A stretch of 64,000 bases of DNA from Actinospica acidithermotolerans (GCF_018139625.1 NZ_JAGSOH010000019.1:18604-82603); one strand, 5' to 3'; counted from the first letter of the stretch, positions 52,321-61,715 are shown. Numbers and translations are program-made. The notes: generated from the sequence alone by a model not told the origin.

Positions 52321-53357
52321 CGGCGATGGTCAGCATTCCCGAGGTGCACAGCGGTCTCGGCATCCGCGCCGCGGTGCGCGAGAAGCTCTCGACCGTCGTC
52401 GGCGGCCGCGAGGACACCGGCCGTCCCCAGCCCCCGCGCACCGCCGCGCTTCCCGGACGTCCCGGCGTCGGACCGGCTCCGGGCCGGCCCCGCAAGCTCG
52501 CGGAACCGCTCGCCGATCCCGCGACGTGGCACGCCGTGGACGCCGCCGAGCGCTGGGCCGGCAGCGGATCCACCTGGCCCTACGCGGTGCTTCTTGGGCC
52601 CGAGACGGCTACCGTGCGCATCACCGGACCCGTGCCAGCGGTCACGGTCGAGCGCGCGGCGCTGGCCGCCGCCGACCCCCTCGCGCAGCCGGGCCGCGCT
52701 CCATCCGCCTACGCCTGCCTCGGATCGAACGGCGCCGACCTGATCTTCCTCGACCTCGCGCTGATCCCCGGCGTGCTCACCGTCGACGGCGACGCCACCG
52801 CCGCCAGTGCGTTCATCAGCGGCCTGACGGCGCAGTTGGTGGCCGGCGGCGCGCATCGCGTGGCCTCCATCGAGCAGTGGCCGCAGGCGCTCGACGAACT
52901 CGAAGACGAGGGCGCCGGCAAGCTGGCGTTCCTCATCTGGCCCCACCCCGACGCCGAGACCGCCGCCCGGCTGCATCGCGCGGCCGACCTGCGCCCCTGG
53001 CTGCGCATCATCGTGATCGGCGACACCAACGGGTCGCGCTGGCCGCTGACGATCACCGCGGACGGCGTCGTCACCTCGCTCGCTCTCGGCCTGTCTGCCG
53101 CGACCACGGGCCTACCGCAGCAGCTCGAGCCGCGCGCCGTCCTGCGGGAAGCGGTGGCCGCCGCGCTGCCTCCCACGACGCCGGTGCCCGCGCTCGCCGC
53201 CGCTGAGCCGAAGCGCAACGCCGCCCCCGAACTGCCCCCGCTGTCCCTCGACGAGCATCCCGGCCTGCTCCCGCTGCCCCCGCGCGACCCGGCGCTGAGC
53301 ATCGAGCCGTTCGCACCGTCGGCCAACGTCCCGGCCCTGGCGGGAGGACCGAGCTGA
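52317..53357 (+). CDS. hypothetical protein of the T7SS-like operon
   Basis: A 346-residue protein that I do not recognise. Residues 1-60 are Pro/Arg-rich and likely flexible. Residues about 65-260 form an alpha/beta domain (WPYAVLLGPETATVRITGPV, LAFLIWPHPDAETAARLH, WLRIIVIGDTNGSRWPLTI), and the end is Pro-rich. The order of strands recalls the FHA-less N-terminal half of EccC-type proteins, but I cannot confirm this. It is coupled to the beta-helix gene by GTGA and to the next gene by TGATG. The GTG at 52317 or ATG at 52326 could be the start. Confidence 0.6.
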   Translation: MTAMVSIPEVHSGLGIRAAVREKLSTVVGGREDTGRPQPPRTAALPGRPGVGPAPGRPRKLAEPLADPATWHAVDAAERWAGSGSTWPYAVLLGPETATVRITGPVPAVTVERAALAAADPLAQPGRAPSAYACLGSNGADLIFLDLALIPGVLTVDGDATAASAFISGLTAQLVAGGAHRVASIEQWPQALDELEDEGAGKLAFLIWPHPDAETAARLHRAADLRPWLRIIVIGDTNGSRWPLTITADGVVTSLALGLSAATTGLPQQLEPRAVLREAVAAALPPTTPVPALAAAEPKRNAAPELPPLSLDEHPGLLPLPPRDPALSIEPFAPSANVPALAGGPS

Positions 53358-54640
53358 TGGCGATTCAGGACACCCTGCCATCCGACCCGATCCGGGTGCG
53401 TCGCCGCGACCCGCACTCGCTCGTCGAGGTCCGCGCGGTCGGCGGCGTGGACGCAGGCCGGATCTGGTCCCTCGGCATGGGCACGCACACGCTGGGGCCG
53501 GCCCCCGACAGCGCCGTCCACCTTCGGGGGGCGCACGCCGGTCGCCCGGGCGTGCGGCTCACCGTCACGGCCGGCGGCGAGGCCTGGCTGGCGATCCCCG
53601 ACCCGCGCCCCGAGAACAGCGCGCTGCCGCCCGAACCCGGCGTGCCCACGCTGCGCACCCTCCGTCCGATGGAGCCGGCCGGCACGCCGTGGGCGTTCCC
53701 GCAGGACGCGGCGAGTGCCGCGCAGGAGCTGCGGTGGCCGGAGGGCGCGCAGCTGTCGATCTACGGCACGCGGCTGAGTGTGGCGCGCATCCGGCCCGTC
53801 CGCTCGGCCGACCGCGCGCCCGCCTCGGACCTCGAACGCGTCGAGCGCGACGCCCTGTTCGAGCGGGCCGTCCGCTGCGCCGAGGTGCCCGACCCGGCCG
53901 CCCTCGCCGCGGACGTGACCGGGCGGCGGGCGACTGTCGGCTGGCGCAAGCCCGGCATGGACGGATTCCTGCGGCTGCGCCTCGGCTCCGCCGACGGCGG
54001 CTCGCGCACCGAGCGCTGGATCCTGCCGGGCCTGCCCTGCGCCGTGGACCTCGCGGACGCCGGGATCCTCGGCGTCGCGTCCGTGAACCTCGAGGCGGCC
54101 CGCGCCCTGGCCCGCTGGCTCGTCGTCCAGGCCGCGACGCACTGCGCCCCCGACGACCTCGGCATCCGGATCCTCGCCGATCCGTCGGCCGGCCGGTCCT
54201 GGGAGTGGGCCGCGAAGCTGCCGCACGGCTCCCGGCAGGGCGAGGCACCCGCGGCGACCGACCCGCGCAGCGTCGGCCGCAACATCGCCGAACTCGCCGC
54301 CGAACTCGCCGCGCGCGCCGAGCTGCCGCCCTCCGAGGACCGGCCCAGCCGGGCCCTGCTCGCCGTGATCGACCGTGCGAGCATGCTCCGGGAGGTCGAC
54401 GGGGTCGCGCAGATCCTCGGCAGGGGGCCGGAGTTCGGCATCTACGCGATCTGCGTGGACACCATCGCCGCGATCGTGCCCGAATGCCGGGTCGTCGGGC
54501 GCACCACGGCCGACGAGCTCGCGCTGAGCGTCCGGCGGCAACCCGAGAGGGACCGCGGCGGCATCACCCCCGACCTGGTCGGCACCGAATGGTGCACCCG
54601 GGTGGCCGGCACCCTCGCGTCAGCCGGGTCGACGGGCTGA
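53357..54640 (+). CDS. EccC/FtsK-type N-terminal half without the ATPase domains
   Basis: A 427-residue protein. Residues about 20-160 look like an FHA-type sandwich (GRIWSLGMGTHTLGPAPDSA). The middle WLVVQAATHCAPDDLGIRIL then SWEWAAKLPHG, and ILGRGPEFGIYAICVDT then TPDLVGTEWCTRVAGTLA, follow the region that precedes the first FtsK/SpoIIIE domain in actinomycete EccC-like T7SS motors. The protein then stops; no Walker A is present. Full EccC-like proteins exceed 1,200 residues. ATG 53357 overlaps the previous stop (TGATG). The codon use is normal, so this appears to be a deliberate short form. Confidence 0.68.
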   Translation: MAIQDTLPSDPIRVRRRDPHSLVEVRAVGGVDAGRIWSLGMGTHTLGPAPDSAVHLRGAHAGRPGVRLTVTAGGEAWLAIPDPRPENSALPPEPGVPTLRTLRPMEPAGTPWAFPQDAASAAQELRWPEGAQLSIYGTRLSVARIRPVRSADRAPASDLERVERDALFERAVRCAEVPDPAALAADVTGRRATVGWRKPGMDGFLRLRLGSADGGSRTERWILPGLPCAVDLADAGILGVASVNLEAARALARWLVVQAATHCAPDDLGIRILADPSAGRSWEWAAKLPHGSRQGEAPAATDPRSVGRNIAELAAELAARAELPPSEDRPSRALLAVIDRASMLREVDGVAQILGRGPEFGIYAICVDTIAAIVPECRVVGRTTADELALSVRRQPERDRGGITPDLVGTEWCTRVAGTLASAGSTG

Positions 54641-55449
54641 TGAAGCTCACGCACGGCAGGACGCTCGCGGTCCGCTACGGCCCGCGCGAGTCGCAGAGCG
54701 CCGAACTGCACCTGCCGAGCGGCGAGGGCCCCCATCCGGTGGTCGCGCTGCTGCACGGCGGGTTCTGGCGCGCCTCGCAGGATCGCGAGTCGATGCGGCC
54801 GCTGGCCCGGGACCTCGCGCGGCACGGATTCGCCGCGCTCAACCTGGAGTACCGCCGCATCGGCGAGCCGGAGGCGGGCTGGCCCGGCACCTTCCTCGAC
54901 GCCGCGGACGGGGTGTCCCTGGCCGAGCAGCTGCCCGATCTCGACGCGCGCCGGGTGGCCGTCGTCGGGCACTGCTCGGGCGGCCACCTCGCGCTGTGGG
55001 CCGCCGCGTGGCTCAGCGGCCTGCGGTTCGGCGCGCAGGCGGGTACGCGGGTCGTGCGGGCCGTCGTCACCCTCGGCGCCGTCACCGACCTGCGCGCCGC
55101 CGAACGGGACGCGCTCGACCTGCCCGCGCCGCTGGCCCCCGCCGACGGCCCGCGCGCGGCCGTCGCTCTGCTCGGCGGCGCCTCGGTCGCCGTGGCCGGG
55201 CGCTACCGGCTCGGCTCGCCGCTCGACCTGCTGCCGCTCGGCCGCGAGACCGCGCAACTGCTCGTGCACGGCGCCGCGGACGAGATCGTGCCGCTCGACC
55301 ACGCACTGCGCTACGCGCGCCGGGCCGAGCAGGTCGGCGACTGCGTCAGGCTGCTGCGATACCCCGGGATGGGGCACTTCGACATGCTCGATCCCGGGCA
55401 CCCGGCATGGCGTGCCTCGCTGCGTCACCTTCATGAGAATCTGTTGTGA
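54640..55449 (+). CDS. alpha/beta hydrolase
   Basis: A 269-residue esterase- or peptidase-like hydrolase. The oxyanion element is LLHGGFWRASQD (about residue 29-40), the nucleophile elbow is VGHCSGGHLAL with Ser (about 111), and Asp (HGAADEIVPLDHA) and His (YPGMGHFDM) complete the triad. It resembles kynurenine-formamidase/DUF-type hydrolases. ATG 54640 overlaps the preceding stop (TGATG), so it closes the beta-helix/EccC-like operon. It could act on a secreted substrate or wall component; no signal peptide is seen. Confidence 0.82.
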   Translation: MKLTHGRTLAVRYGPRESQSAELHLPSGEGPHPVVALLHGGFWRASQDRESMRPLARDLARHGFAALNLEYRRIGEPEAGWPGTFLDAADGVSLAEQLPDLDARRVAVVGHCSGGHLALWAAAWLSGLRFGAQAGTRVVRAVVTLGAVTDLRAAERDALDLPAPLAPADGPRAAVALLGGASVAVAGRYRLGSPLDLLPLGRETAQLLVHGAADEIVPLDHALRYARRAEQVGDCVRLLRYPGMGHFDMLDPGHPAWRASLRHLHENLL

Positions 55450-55474
55450 TGAACTCTGCGACAATATCGGCTTA

Positions 55475-55492
55475 AGGCCTGGTCACAGGCCT
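55475..55492. promoter_or_regulatory. palindrome before the first LuxR-type regulator
   Basis: AGGCCTGGTCACAGGCCT has 7-bp arms around GTCA. It lies 8 bases upstream of a possible -35 TGGTTG and 31 bases upstream of the -10 TACTGT. It may be an activator site or a weak terminator for the previous operon. Confidence 0.4.
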
Positions 55493-55523
55493 ACATCGGC
55501 TGGTTGTGCGTACCGGAACGGGC

Positions 55524-55529
55524 TACTGT
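55524..55529 (+). promoter_or_regulatory. -10 box of a probable leaderless LuxR-type gene
   Basis: TACTGT is 6 bases before ATG 55536. TGGTTG lies 17 bases upstream of it as a poor -35. No Shine-Dalgarno precedes the ATG. Confidence 0.55.
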
Positions 55530-55535
55530 GCAGAC

Positions 55536-57881
55536 ATGGCGCCCCCTGGCGGACCGGAGTCCGCGCTGGTCGGTCGGCACGTCGCGATCGCCGCGCTGCA
55601 CGAAGCACTCGGCGGGCTCGCGCGCGGCCGCGGCCGCGGTGTGCTGATCGAGGGCGAGCCCGGCAGCGGGAAGACCTCGCTGCTGGACACGCTCCTGCGT
55701 GCGGCCGGAGCCGATGGCGGGCGGTTGGCGGTGCGCACCGCCGCCTGCGTGGACGCCGACCGGCGCACGCCGCTCCACGTCCTTCTCAGGGCCCTGCGTA
55801 TGAAGTCCGCGGACGCGGCCCTGGAGGCCATCGCCGTCACCCGGGTCCTCGTGCTCGTCGACGAACTCTGCGCCCGCGGCCCGGTGGTGCTCGCCATCGA
55901 CGACCTGCACGCGGCGGACGAGGCGACGCTGCTCGTCTGGCAGCGCCTGTGCGCGGTCGCCGCGCGTGCCCCGCTGCTGCTGGTCGGCGCGGCCCGGCTG
56001 CTGCCGCGCAGACCCGAGATCGACCGCGTCCGCAGCATCCTCAAGGACAGTGACGGCCTCGTCCTCGCCCTCGATCAACTGGCCCCTGACAACGTTGCCG
56101 AACTCGCCGCCCGGCTCCTCGGCGCGGCGCCGGGGCCACGGCTGATCAAGCGGCTCGAATCGGCCGGCGGCAATCCGCGGCTCGTCCGCGAGCTCGTCGA
56201 GGCGCTGAGCAAAGCCGGGGCCATCGAGTTCGACGACGCCGGAGCGGAGCTCGCCGCCGATGCCGCGCCGGAGCCGGTGGACCTCGTCGCGGCGACCGTC
56301 GCCGCCCGCCTCCGCTACCTCGACGAGGAAATCAGAGAGCTGCTGCGCACGGCCGCCCTGCTCGGCGCCGAGTTCTCGGTCACCGAACTCTCCGCCGTCC
56401 TGCGCCGGCCCGCCGGATCGCTCGCGACCGCCATCCAGGAGGCGATCGCCGGGGGAGTGCTGGAACCGGTCGGACCTCGGCTGCGCTTCCGGCACGGACT
56501 GCTGCGCCAGGCACTCCAGGAGTCCACGCCCGGCCCGGTACGCGAGGCCATGCGCCAGATCGCCATCCGGGCCCTGATGGACCGCGGCACACCGGTCGAG
56601 CGGATCGCGGAGCTCATCGCCGCCGACCCGGACATCGCCGACGGCTGGGAGACGCCCTGGGTGGCCCGGCACGCCGTGGCACTCGCCCAGCGCGCGCCCG
56701 ACCTCGCCACCGACATCTTCGACCACGTACTCGGCCGCGACGGCATCGGGACGACGGAGCGCGCCGGGCTGCTCGAAGGCCTCGCGACACTGTCCTTCAC
56801 GCTGCACGGGCTCGGTCGCCGCGATGAGGCCGAACGCGTCGCCGCGCGGATCGAAGCGGAACCCAGACTACCGTCGGTGTGGCAGGCCCGACTCGCCGCC
56901 CGCGCAGCGGATTCGGCGGCTGAAGCGGCCAAGGCGCTGGCAGCCGGCCGAGCGCTGGCCGACCCGATGACCGTCGGCTACGCGCTGGCGGCCGAGGCGG
57001 TCGTCCGCTTCCGCGCCGGCGACGGCACCGGCTGCCTCGACGCCGTCGAGCGCGCGCTGCACGCCATCGGGCCGCCCCCGAGACTCCCCGACTGCCGCCG
57101 GGTCCTGGCCGACATCGGCGCCGCCGTGCGCGCCGACCTGGCCTACCGGGAAGGCCGCTGGGACGACGCGCGCGTCGAGATCGACGCCGTAGCCGACCAA
57201 TCCGAGCTGCACGGCCTCGCCGCCCTCATCGCGCTCCGCCGGGACGACGACCGCGCCGCGCGATCCCACCTCGCGGCCGTGGGGGAGCAGGACGCGTACG
57301 CGCTGCTCGCCCGAGCCGCGTACGCCGAGCGCGCCCGCCGGCCCGACGAGGCACGCGAACTGCTCGGCGCGATACCCGCCTCGCGTCAGACCGCGTCCGC
57401 GCGGCTCGCGGCCGTCCGCCTGGGCCTCGCGGACGCGGCCACGAGTCAGCTCTCTGCCGAGGTAGGGTTCCTGCGCGACGCCGGCCGCCCGGCCGATCTC
57501 GGCCAGGCGCTCGAGGAACTGGCCGTGCACCGGGCCCGCGACGGGGACGAGGCAGCCGCCCGCGAGGCCGCGGGCGAGGCGCTGGCCGGCTACGCGGAGC
57601 TCGGCGCAGCCTGGGACTCCCGGCGCGCCGTGGCCCGGCTGCGGGCCCTCGGCGTGCGCATCGGCGCCCGGGCCGGACGCCGGCCGAGCAGCGGCCCGCA
57701 GGCGCTGACCGAATCGGAGCTGCGCGTCGCGGAATTCCTCAGCCAGGGAAAGTCCAACCCTGACATCGCGGTCGAATTGTCGCTCTCCCGGCGCACCGTC
57801 GAGACGCATGTGTCGCGCATCCTCGCGAAGCTCGGCGTGCGTACCCGCCGCGAGGCCGCCGAGCTCCTGCGCGGGGAATGA
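55536..57881 (+). CDS. large ATP-binding LuxR-family regulator (LAL/MalT-like) 1
   Basis: A 781-residue signal-responsive activator. An AAA-like ATPase is N-terminal (Walker A GEPGSGKTSLLDTL about residues 37-50; Walker B VVLAIDDLHAADE about 111-123). A long helical TPR-like middle follows, and a C-terminal LuxR helix-turn-helix (LTESELRVAEFLSQGKSNPD and SRRTVETHVSRILAKLGV). The middle part would sense a ligand or protein. It is the first of three regulators in a row and is 87 bases downstream of the T7SS-like operon. The start at 55536 is supported by the leaderless -10 box. Confidence 0.85.
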   Translation: MAPPGGPESALVGRHVAIAALHEALGGLARGRGRGVLIEGEPGSGKTSLLDTLLRAAGADGGRLAVRTAACVDADRRTPLHVLLRALRMKSADAALEAIAVTRVLVLVDELCARGPVVLAIDDLHAADEATLLVWQRLCAVAARAPLLLVGAARLLPRRPEIDRVRSILKDSDGLVLALDQLAPDNVAELAARLLGAAPGPRLIKRLESAGGNPRLVRELVEALSKAGAIEFDDAGAELAADAAPEPVDLVAATVAARLRYLDEEIRELLRTAALLGAEFSVTELSAVLRRPAGSLATAIQEAIAGGVLEPVGPRLRFRHGLLRQALQESTPGPVREAMRQIAIRALMDRGTPVERIAELIAADPDIADGWETPWVARHAVALAQRAPDLATDIFDHVLGRDGIGTTERAGLLEGLATLSFTLHGLGRRDEAERVAARIEAEPRLPSVWQARLAARAADSAAEAAKALAAGRALADPMTVGYALAAEAVVRFRAGDGTGCLDAVERALHAIGPPPRLPDCRRVLADIGAAVRADLAYREGRWDDARVEIDAVADQSELHGLAALIALRRDDDRAARSHLAAVGEQDAYALLARAAYAERARRPDEARELLGAIPASRQTASARLAAVRLGLADAATSQLSAEVGFLRDAGRPADLGQALEELAVHRARDGDEAAAREAAGEALAGYAELGAAWDSRRAVARLRALGVRIGARAGRRPSSGPQALTESELRVAEFLSQGKSNPDIAVELSLSRRTVETHVSRILAKLGVRTRREAAELLRGE

Positions 57882-58093
57882 GGCGAACGGCCGGGGAATT
57901 CGACGACGCCGCGAGGCAAACAAGCATCGAATTCTGCTCCCGATTTAAGAAAGGCTTATCGAATCCGCGGCCGGTAACCGTGAATACGTACGTGAGGCCG
58001 GGAAAAGGTCAGTAGAAGTGGCGGATGTCTCGACGGACACCGTGGTTGAAGCTTGGAACACGTACGGTGCTTTCCCGCGAGAAGAGACGGACG

Positions 58094-58765
58094 ATGACCC
58101 CTGCATCGCCTGCCGCCTGCCTCGAGCAGGCCCCTGCCCACGCCGCTCACACCGCCCATCCCGTCCGCCCGGCCGTGGCCGCCCCGCCTGCCGCGGCCAC
58201 CGCGGCCGCCCGGCCCGGCCCGCCGCGCAGCGCCGCGTACCGCATGCGGACCATCTACGACCTGCACTCGGCCGCCCTGCTGCGCACCCTGCTGAACTGG
58301 ACCTACGGGGACTGGCAGGCCGCCGAGGACCTGATGCAGGAGACCATGGTGCGCGCCTGGCGGCACCTGGAGACCCTCAACGCCGACCCGCAGACGCTGC
58401 GCCCCTGGCTGTTCACCGTGGCCCGCCGGATCGCGATCGACCGCTTCCGGGCCCGCACGGTCCGGCCGCCGGAGACCGAGCCCGAGTCGCTGGACGAGGC
58501 CGTCGAGCCCGGTGAGCCCTACGAGCTGCTGCTCGACCGGGAGACCGTGATCGGCGCGCTGCGCGAGCTCAGCGAGGTGCATCGCAGTGCCCTGGTCCAG
58601 GTCTACCTGATGGACCGCACGGTGCCCGAGGCCGCCGCCGCGCTCGGCGTACCGGAGGGTACGGTGAAGTCCCGGCTGCACCACGGGCTGCGCGCGGTGC
58701 GCGCGGTCGTCGGCTGCGTCGGCCGCTGCCGCCCCGGCGCCGAGTGCCAGGGAGCCTGCGCCTGA
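58094..58765 (+). CDS. ECF RNA polymerase sigma factor
   Basis: A 223-residue alternative sigma factor. Region 2 is YDLHSAALLRTLLNWTYGDW then AAEDLMQETMVRAWRHL (about residues 52-95), and region 4 is LSEVHRSALVQVYLMDRTVP then EAAAALGVPEGTVKSRLHHG (about 160-205). About 45 Ala/Pro-rich residues precede region 2. The C-terminus CVGRCRPGAECQGACA has four Cys in 16 residues, unusual for ECF factors and possibly redox- or metal-sensing. No anti-sigma gene is adjacent. ATG 58094 is preceded by AGAGACGG. Confidence 0.82.
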   Translation: MTPASPAACLEQAPAHAAHTAHPVRPAVAAPPAAATAAARPGPPRSAAYRMRTIYDLHSAALLRTLLNWTYGDWQAAEDLMQETMVRAWRHLETLNADPQTLRPWLFTVARRIAIDRFRARTVRPPETEPESLDEAVEPGEPYELLLDRETVIGALRELSEVHRSALVQVYLMDRTVPEAAAALGVPEGTVKSRLHHGLRAVRAVVGCVGRCRPGAECQGACA

Positions 58766-58767
58766 AC

Positions 58768-58773
58768 TAGCAT
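58768..58773 (+). promoter_or_regulatory. -10 box of a probable leaderless LuxR-type gene
   Basis: TAGCAT is 7 bases before GTG 58781 and directly follows the sigma-factor stop codon. No Shine-Dalgarno is present, so the second LuxR-type gene probably has its own promoter. Confidence 0.6.
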
Positions 58774-58780
58774 TGCTCCG

Positions 58781-61624
58781 GTGCTGAGCGACCCGGATAA
58801 GAACCCTGCGGAATTTTTCATCGGCCGGGCCGGCCTGCGGGCCGCCCTGGCGCAGGCGCTGGCCGAGCTGGCCGACGGGCGCGGGCGCTCGGTGCTGATC
58901 GAGGGGGAGCCGGGCATCGGCAAGTCGGCGCTGGCCGCCGCCGTGCTCGGCGAGACCGACGCGCGGATCGAGGTGCTGCGCGGCGGGTGCGACGAACTGG
59001 GGCGCCGCTTCCCCCTCTCGGTCCTGGTGACCGCCCTCGGGGTGAGCGCCGACGCGGCGGACCCGGACCGCGCGCGGGCCGCGCGGCTGCTGGCCCGGCC
59101 CGCCGAGCCCGGTTCCGCGCACCGGCCGGCGGTCGCCGCCGGCGACGGCGCGACGGCCGCCGCCGAAACCCTCGCGGAACTCGTGGACCGGCTCTGCGCG
59201 CGCGGACCGGTGCTGCTGGCCGTCGACGACCTGCAGTGGGCCGACGACGCCAGCCTCGCGCTGTGGAGCCAGCTCAGCCGCGTGGCCGCGCAGTCCCCGC
59301 TGCTGCTGATCGGCCTGTGCCGGCCGACGCCGCGCCCCGACGGCCTGGCCGAGCTGCGCGCGGAACTCTCCGCCGCGGACCACGGCCTCGTCCTGCCGCT
59401 CGATCCGCTCCCCGACGCCGAGGTCGCCCGACTCGCCGCGCGGCTGGCCGGCGGCGAACCGGGGCCCGCGTTCGCCGAGGTGCTGGCCTCCGCGGCCGGA
59501 AATCCGCTGTACCTCAGGGAGATCGTCGACGCGCTCTGCCGATCCGGGCGCCTGCGGTCCGAGGGCGACCGCGTGGAACTCGCCGCGGCCGAACCCGGCG
59601 ACCCGTCCGTCGCCTCGCTCGCGGGCGCCATCGCGGACCGGCTCGACTTCCTGAGCCCGCGGTGCCGCACCGTGCTCCAGGCCGCCGCCCTGCAGGGCCT
59701 GGTGGTCACCGCCGAGCAGGTCTGCGCGCTCGCCGGACTCCCGATGGCCGAGATCGAGCCCATGCTGCGCGAGGCGACCGAGGCCGGCGTGATCGAACCG
59801 GCCGGCCCCGCGCTGCGCTTCCGGCACGGCCTGATCCGCCAGGCCCTGTTCGAGTCCATGCCCGAGGCGCTGCGCGTCGCCATGTACCGGGACGCGGCCC
59901 AGCAGCTCATCGTCTCCGGAGCCCCCGTCGAACGCACGGCCGAGGCGGTGCTGCGCGCCCTCGACGCCGCCGACGGCTGGGAGCTCGACTGGCTCGTGGA
60001 CAGCGCCGAATCCCTCGCGTACCGCGCGCCCGCCATCGCCGTCGAACTGTTCGAGCACGCGCTCGCCCACACCGGCGGCGCCGTGGACGAGCGGACCGGC
60101 CTGCTCGAAGACAAGCTCGCCGCCGTGCTCTTCCTGACCGGCCGCTACGAGCAGGCCGAGACGCTGGCCCGGAGCATCCTCGCGAGCGGGCCGGAGGCCG
60201 AGCGCCGCGGCTACGCCTCGTGGATCCTCGCGCAGGTGCTGCTCCGCGTGGCCCGCTACGACGAAGCCCTCGAATTCGTCGCCGAGGCCACCGGGACCGT
60301 GAGCGCGCTGTGGGGAGCACGGCTGTCCGTGGTCCGCGCGATGGTCCTCAACCGCACCGCCGACCCGGCCGCCGCCCGCGACGCCGCCGAGCGCGCACTA
60401 CGGCTCGGCGAGGACCTCCACGACCCGCTGACCATCGGCTACGCCCTCCTGCCGCTCTCGCTGCGCAGCGTCACCGAGGGAGACCAGACGGGCGCCCTCG
60501 AACGCATGGACCGAGCCCTGGCCGTCATCGAGGACGATCCCCGGCTCGACGACCTGCGCATGATCCTGCTGACCAACCGGGCGACCGTCCTGGACGTCCT
60601 CGACCGCCAAGAGGAGTCGATCGCCTCACTGCGCCGAGCCGCCGCGATCGGCGAACGGACGGGCACCGCCCGTCTCAATATGCTGCGTCTGCACATCGGC
60701 ACCGCGTCCTTCAACCGCGGCGACTGGGACGACGCGCTCACCGAGTTCGACGCACTCGGCGACCTGGAATCCTTCGTCGACCTCCCGGTGGTCTACCACG
60801 GTATGTGCGCCCTGATCGCCGCGCACCGCGACGACGCCGAGGCACTCACCGCCGAGTTGCGGGCACTCGACGAGATCGGCGACGTCGACTGGGCCGCGGC
60901 CCTGATCCCCGGCCTCGCGGCCCGCAGCCTCGCCGCGGAGCGCGAAGGCCGGCTCGCCGACGCCGCCGAGATCCTGCGCGTCCTCGTCGACCCCCGGGAA
61001 CCGCGCTTCCACGAGGCGCGCGCCGACTGGCTGCCCTACCTCGTACGCACCGCACTCGCCGCCGGTGACACCCGGCTGGCCCAGGAAGCCGCCGACGCCG
61101 CGCTCGAGGAGTACGAGGTCGAACCCATCGCCTACAAGCGGGCCATGCACGGCTGGTGCCGCGGCCAGGTCGAAGCGGACCCGGAACCCGTCCTCGCCGC
61201 CGCCGAATACTTCCGTGCCGCGCACCGCCAGATGGAACTCGGCAGCGCCCTGGAAGACGCCGCCGAACTCCGGGCCGCCGCCGGCGACCTGGAAGGCGCC
61301 CGCGCCGACCTGGCCGCCGCACTCGCCGTCTACGCGGCCCTGGACGCCTCCTGGGACAGCCAGCGGGCCGCCGCCCGGCTGCGGCGCTACGGCGTCCGCC
61401 TCGGCGTACGCGGGCCCCGCCAACGCCCCCGCCACGGTTGGGCCGCGCTCACCGACACCGAGCTGCGCGTCGCCGAACTGGCCGCCGCCGGCATGTCGAA
61501 CCCTGACATAGCGGCCAGGCTGCTGCTCTCCCGCCGGACCGTGCAGACGCACGTCTCGCACATCCTCGGCAAGCTCGGCGCCCGCTCCCGCCGCGAGATC
61601 GCCCGCTACGCGACAGAGCACTGA
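58781..61624 (+). CDS. large ATP-binding LuxR-family regulator (LAL/MalT-like) 2
   Basis: A 947-residue paralogue of the regulator at 55536. Walker A is GEPGIGKSALAAA (about residue 44), Walker B is VLLAVDDLQWADD (about 145), then a long TPR-like region, and the HTH LTDTELRVAELAAAGMSNPD with SRRTVQTHVSHILGKLGA at the C-terminus. The N-terminus contains FFIGRAGLRAALAQAL, the common REC-like entry of LAL ATPases. It is closely linked to the sigma factor and to the WXG100-like genes downstream. The GTG start has the leaderless -10 box. Confidence 0.85.
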   Translation: MLSDPDKNPAEFFIGRAGLRAALAQALAELADGRGRSVLIEGEPGIGKSALAAAVLGETDARIEVLRGGCDELGRRFPLSVLVTALGVSADAADPDRARAARLLARPAEPGSAHRPAVAAGDGATAAAETLAELVDRLCARGPVLLAVDDLQWADDASLALWSQLSRVAAQSPLLLIGLCRPTPRPDGLAELRAELSAADHGLVLPLDPLPDAEVARLAARLAGGEPGPAFAEVLASAAGNPLYLREIVDALCRSGRLRSEGDRVELAAAEPGDPSVASLAGAIADRLDFLSPRCRTVLQAAALQGLVVTAEQVCALAGLPMAEIEPMLREATEAGVIEPAGPALRFRHGLIRQALFESMPEALRVAMYRDAAQQLIVSGAPVERTAEAVLRALDAADGWELDWLVDSAESLAYRAPAIAVELFEHALAHTGGAVDERTGLLEDKLAAVLFLTGRYEQAETLARSILASGPEAERRGYASWILAQVLLRVARYDEALEFVAEATGTVSALWGARLSVVRAMVLNRTADPAAARDAAERALRLGEDLHDPLTIGYALLPLSLRSVTEGDQTGALERMDRALAVIEDDPRLDDLRMILLTNRATVLDVLDRQEESIASLRRAAAIGERTGTARLNMLRLHIGTASFNRGDWDDALTEFDALGDLESFVDLPVVYHGMCALIAAHRDDAEALTAELRALDEIGDVDWAAALIPGLAARSLAAEREGRLADAAEILRVLVDPREPRFHEARADWLPYLVRTALAAGDTRLAQEAADAALEEYEVEPIAYKRAMHGWCRGQVEADPEPVLAAAEYFRAAHRQMELGSALEDAAELRAAAGDLEGARADLAAALAVYAALDASWDSQRAAARLRRYGVRLGVRGPRQRPRHGWAALTDTELRVAELAAAGMSNPDIAARLLLSRRTVQTHVSHILGKLGARSRREIARYATEH

Positions 61625-61650
61625 ACGAGGACCGGGCGGGCACTGAACGA
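61618..61650. repeat. duplicated stop-codon segment after the second LuxR-type gene
   Basis: GCACTGAACGA occurs twice with a 22-bp period. The first copy contains the TGA stop codon. Confidence 0.5.
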
Positions 61651-61715
61651 TCCGCGCCGCGCGCCCGTACCCCTGTGCGTCGGGGACCGGGTACGGAAGG
61701 AGCGGATGACAGGCG

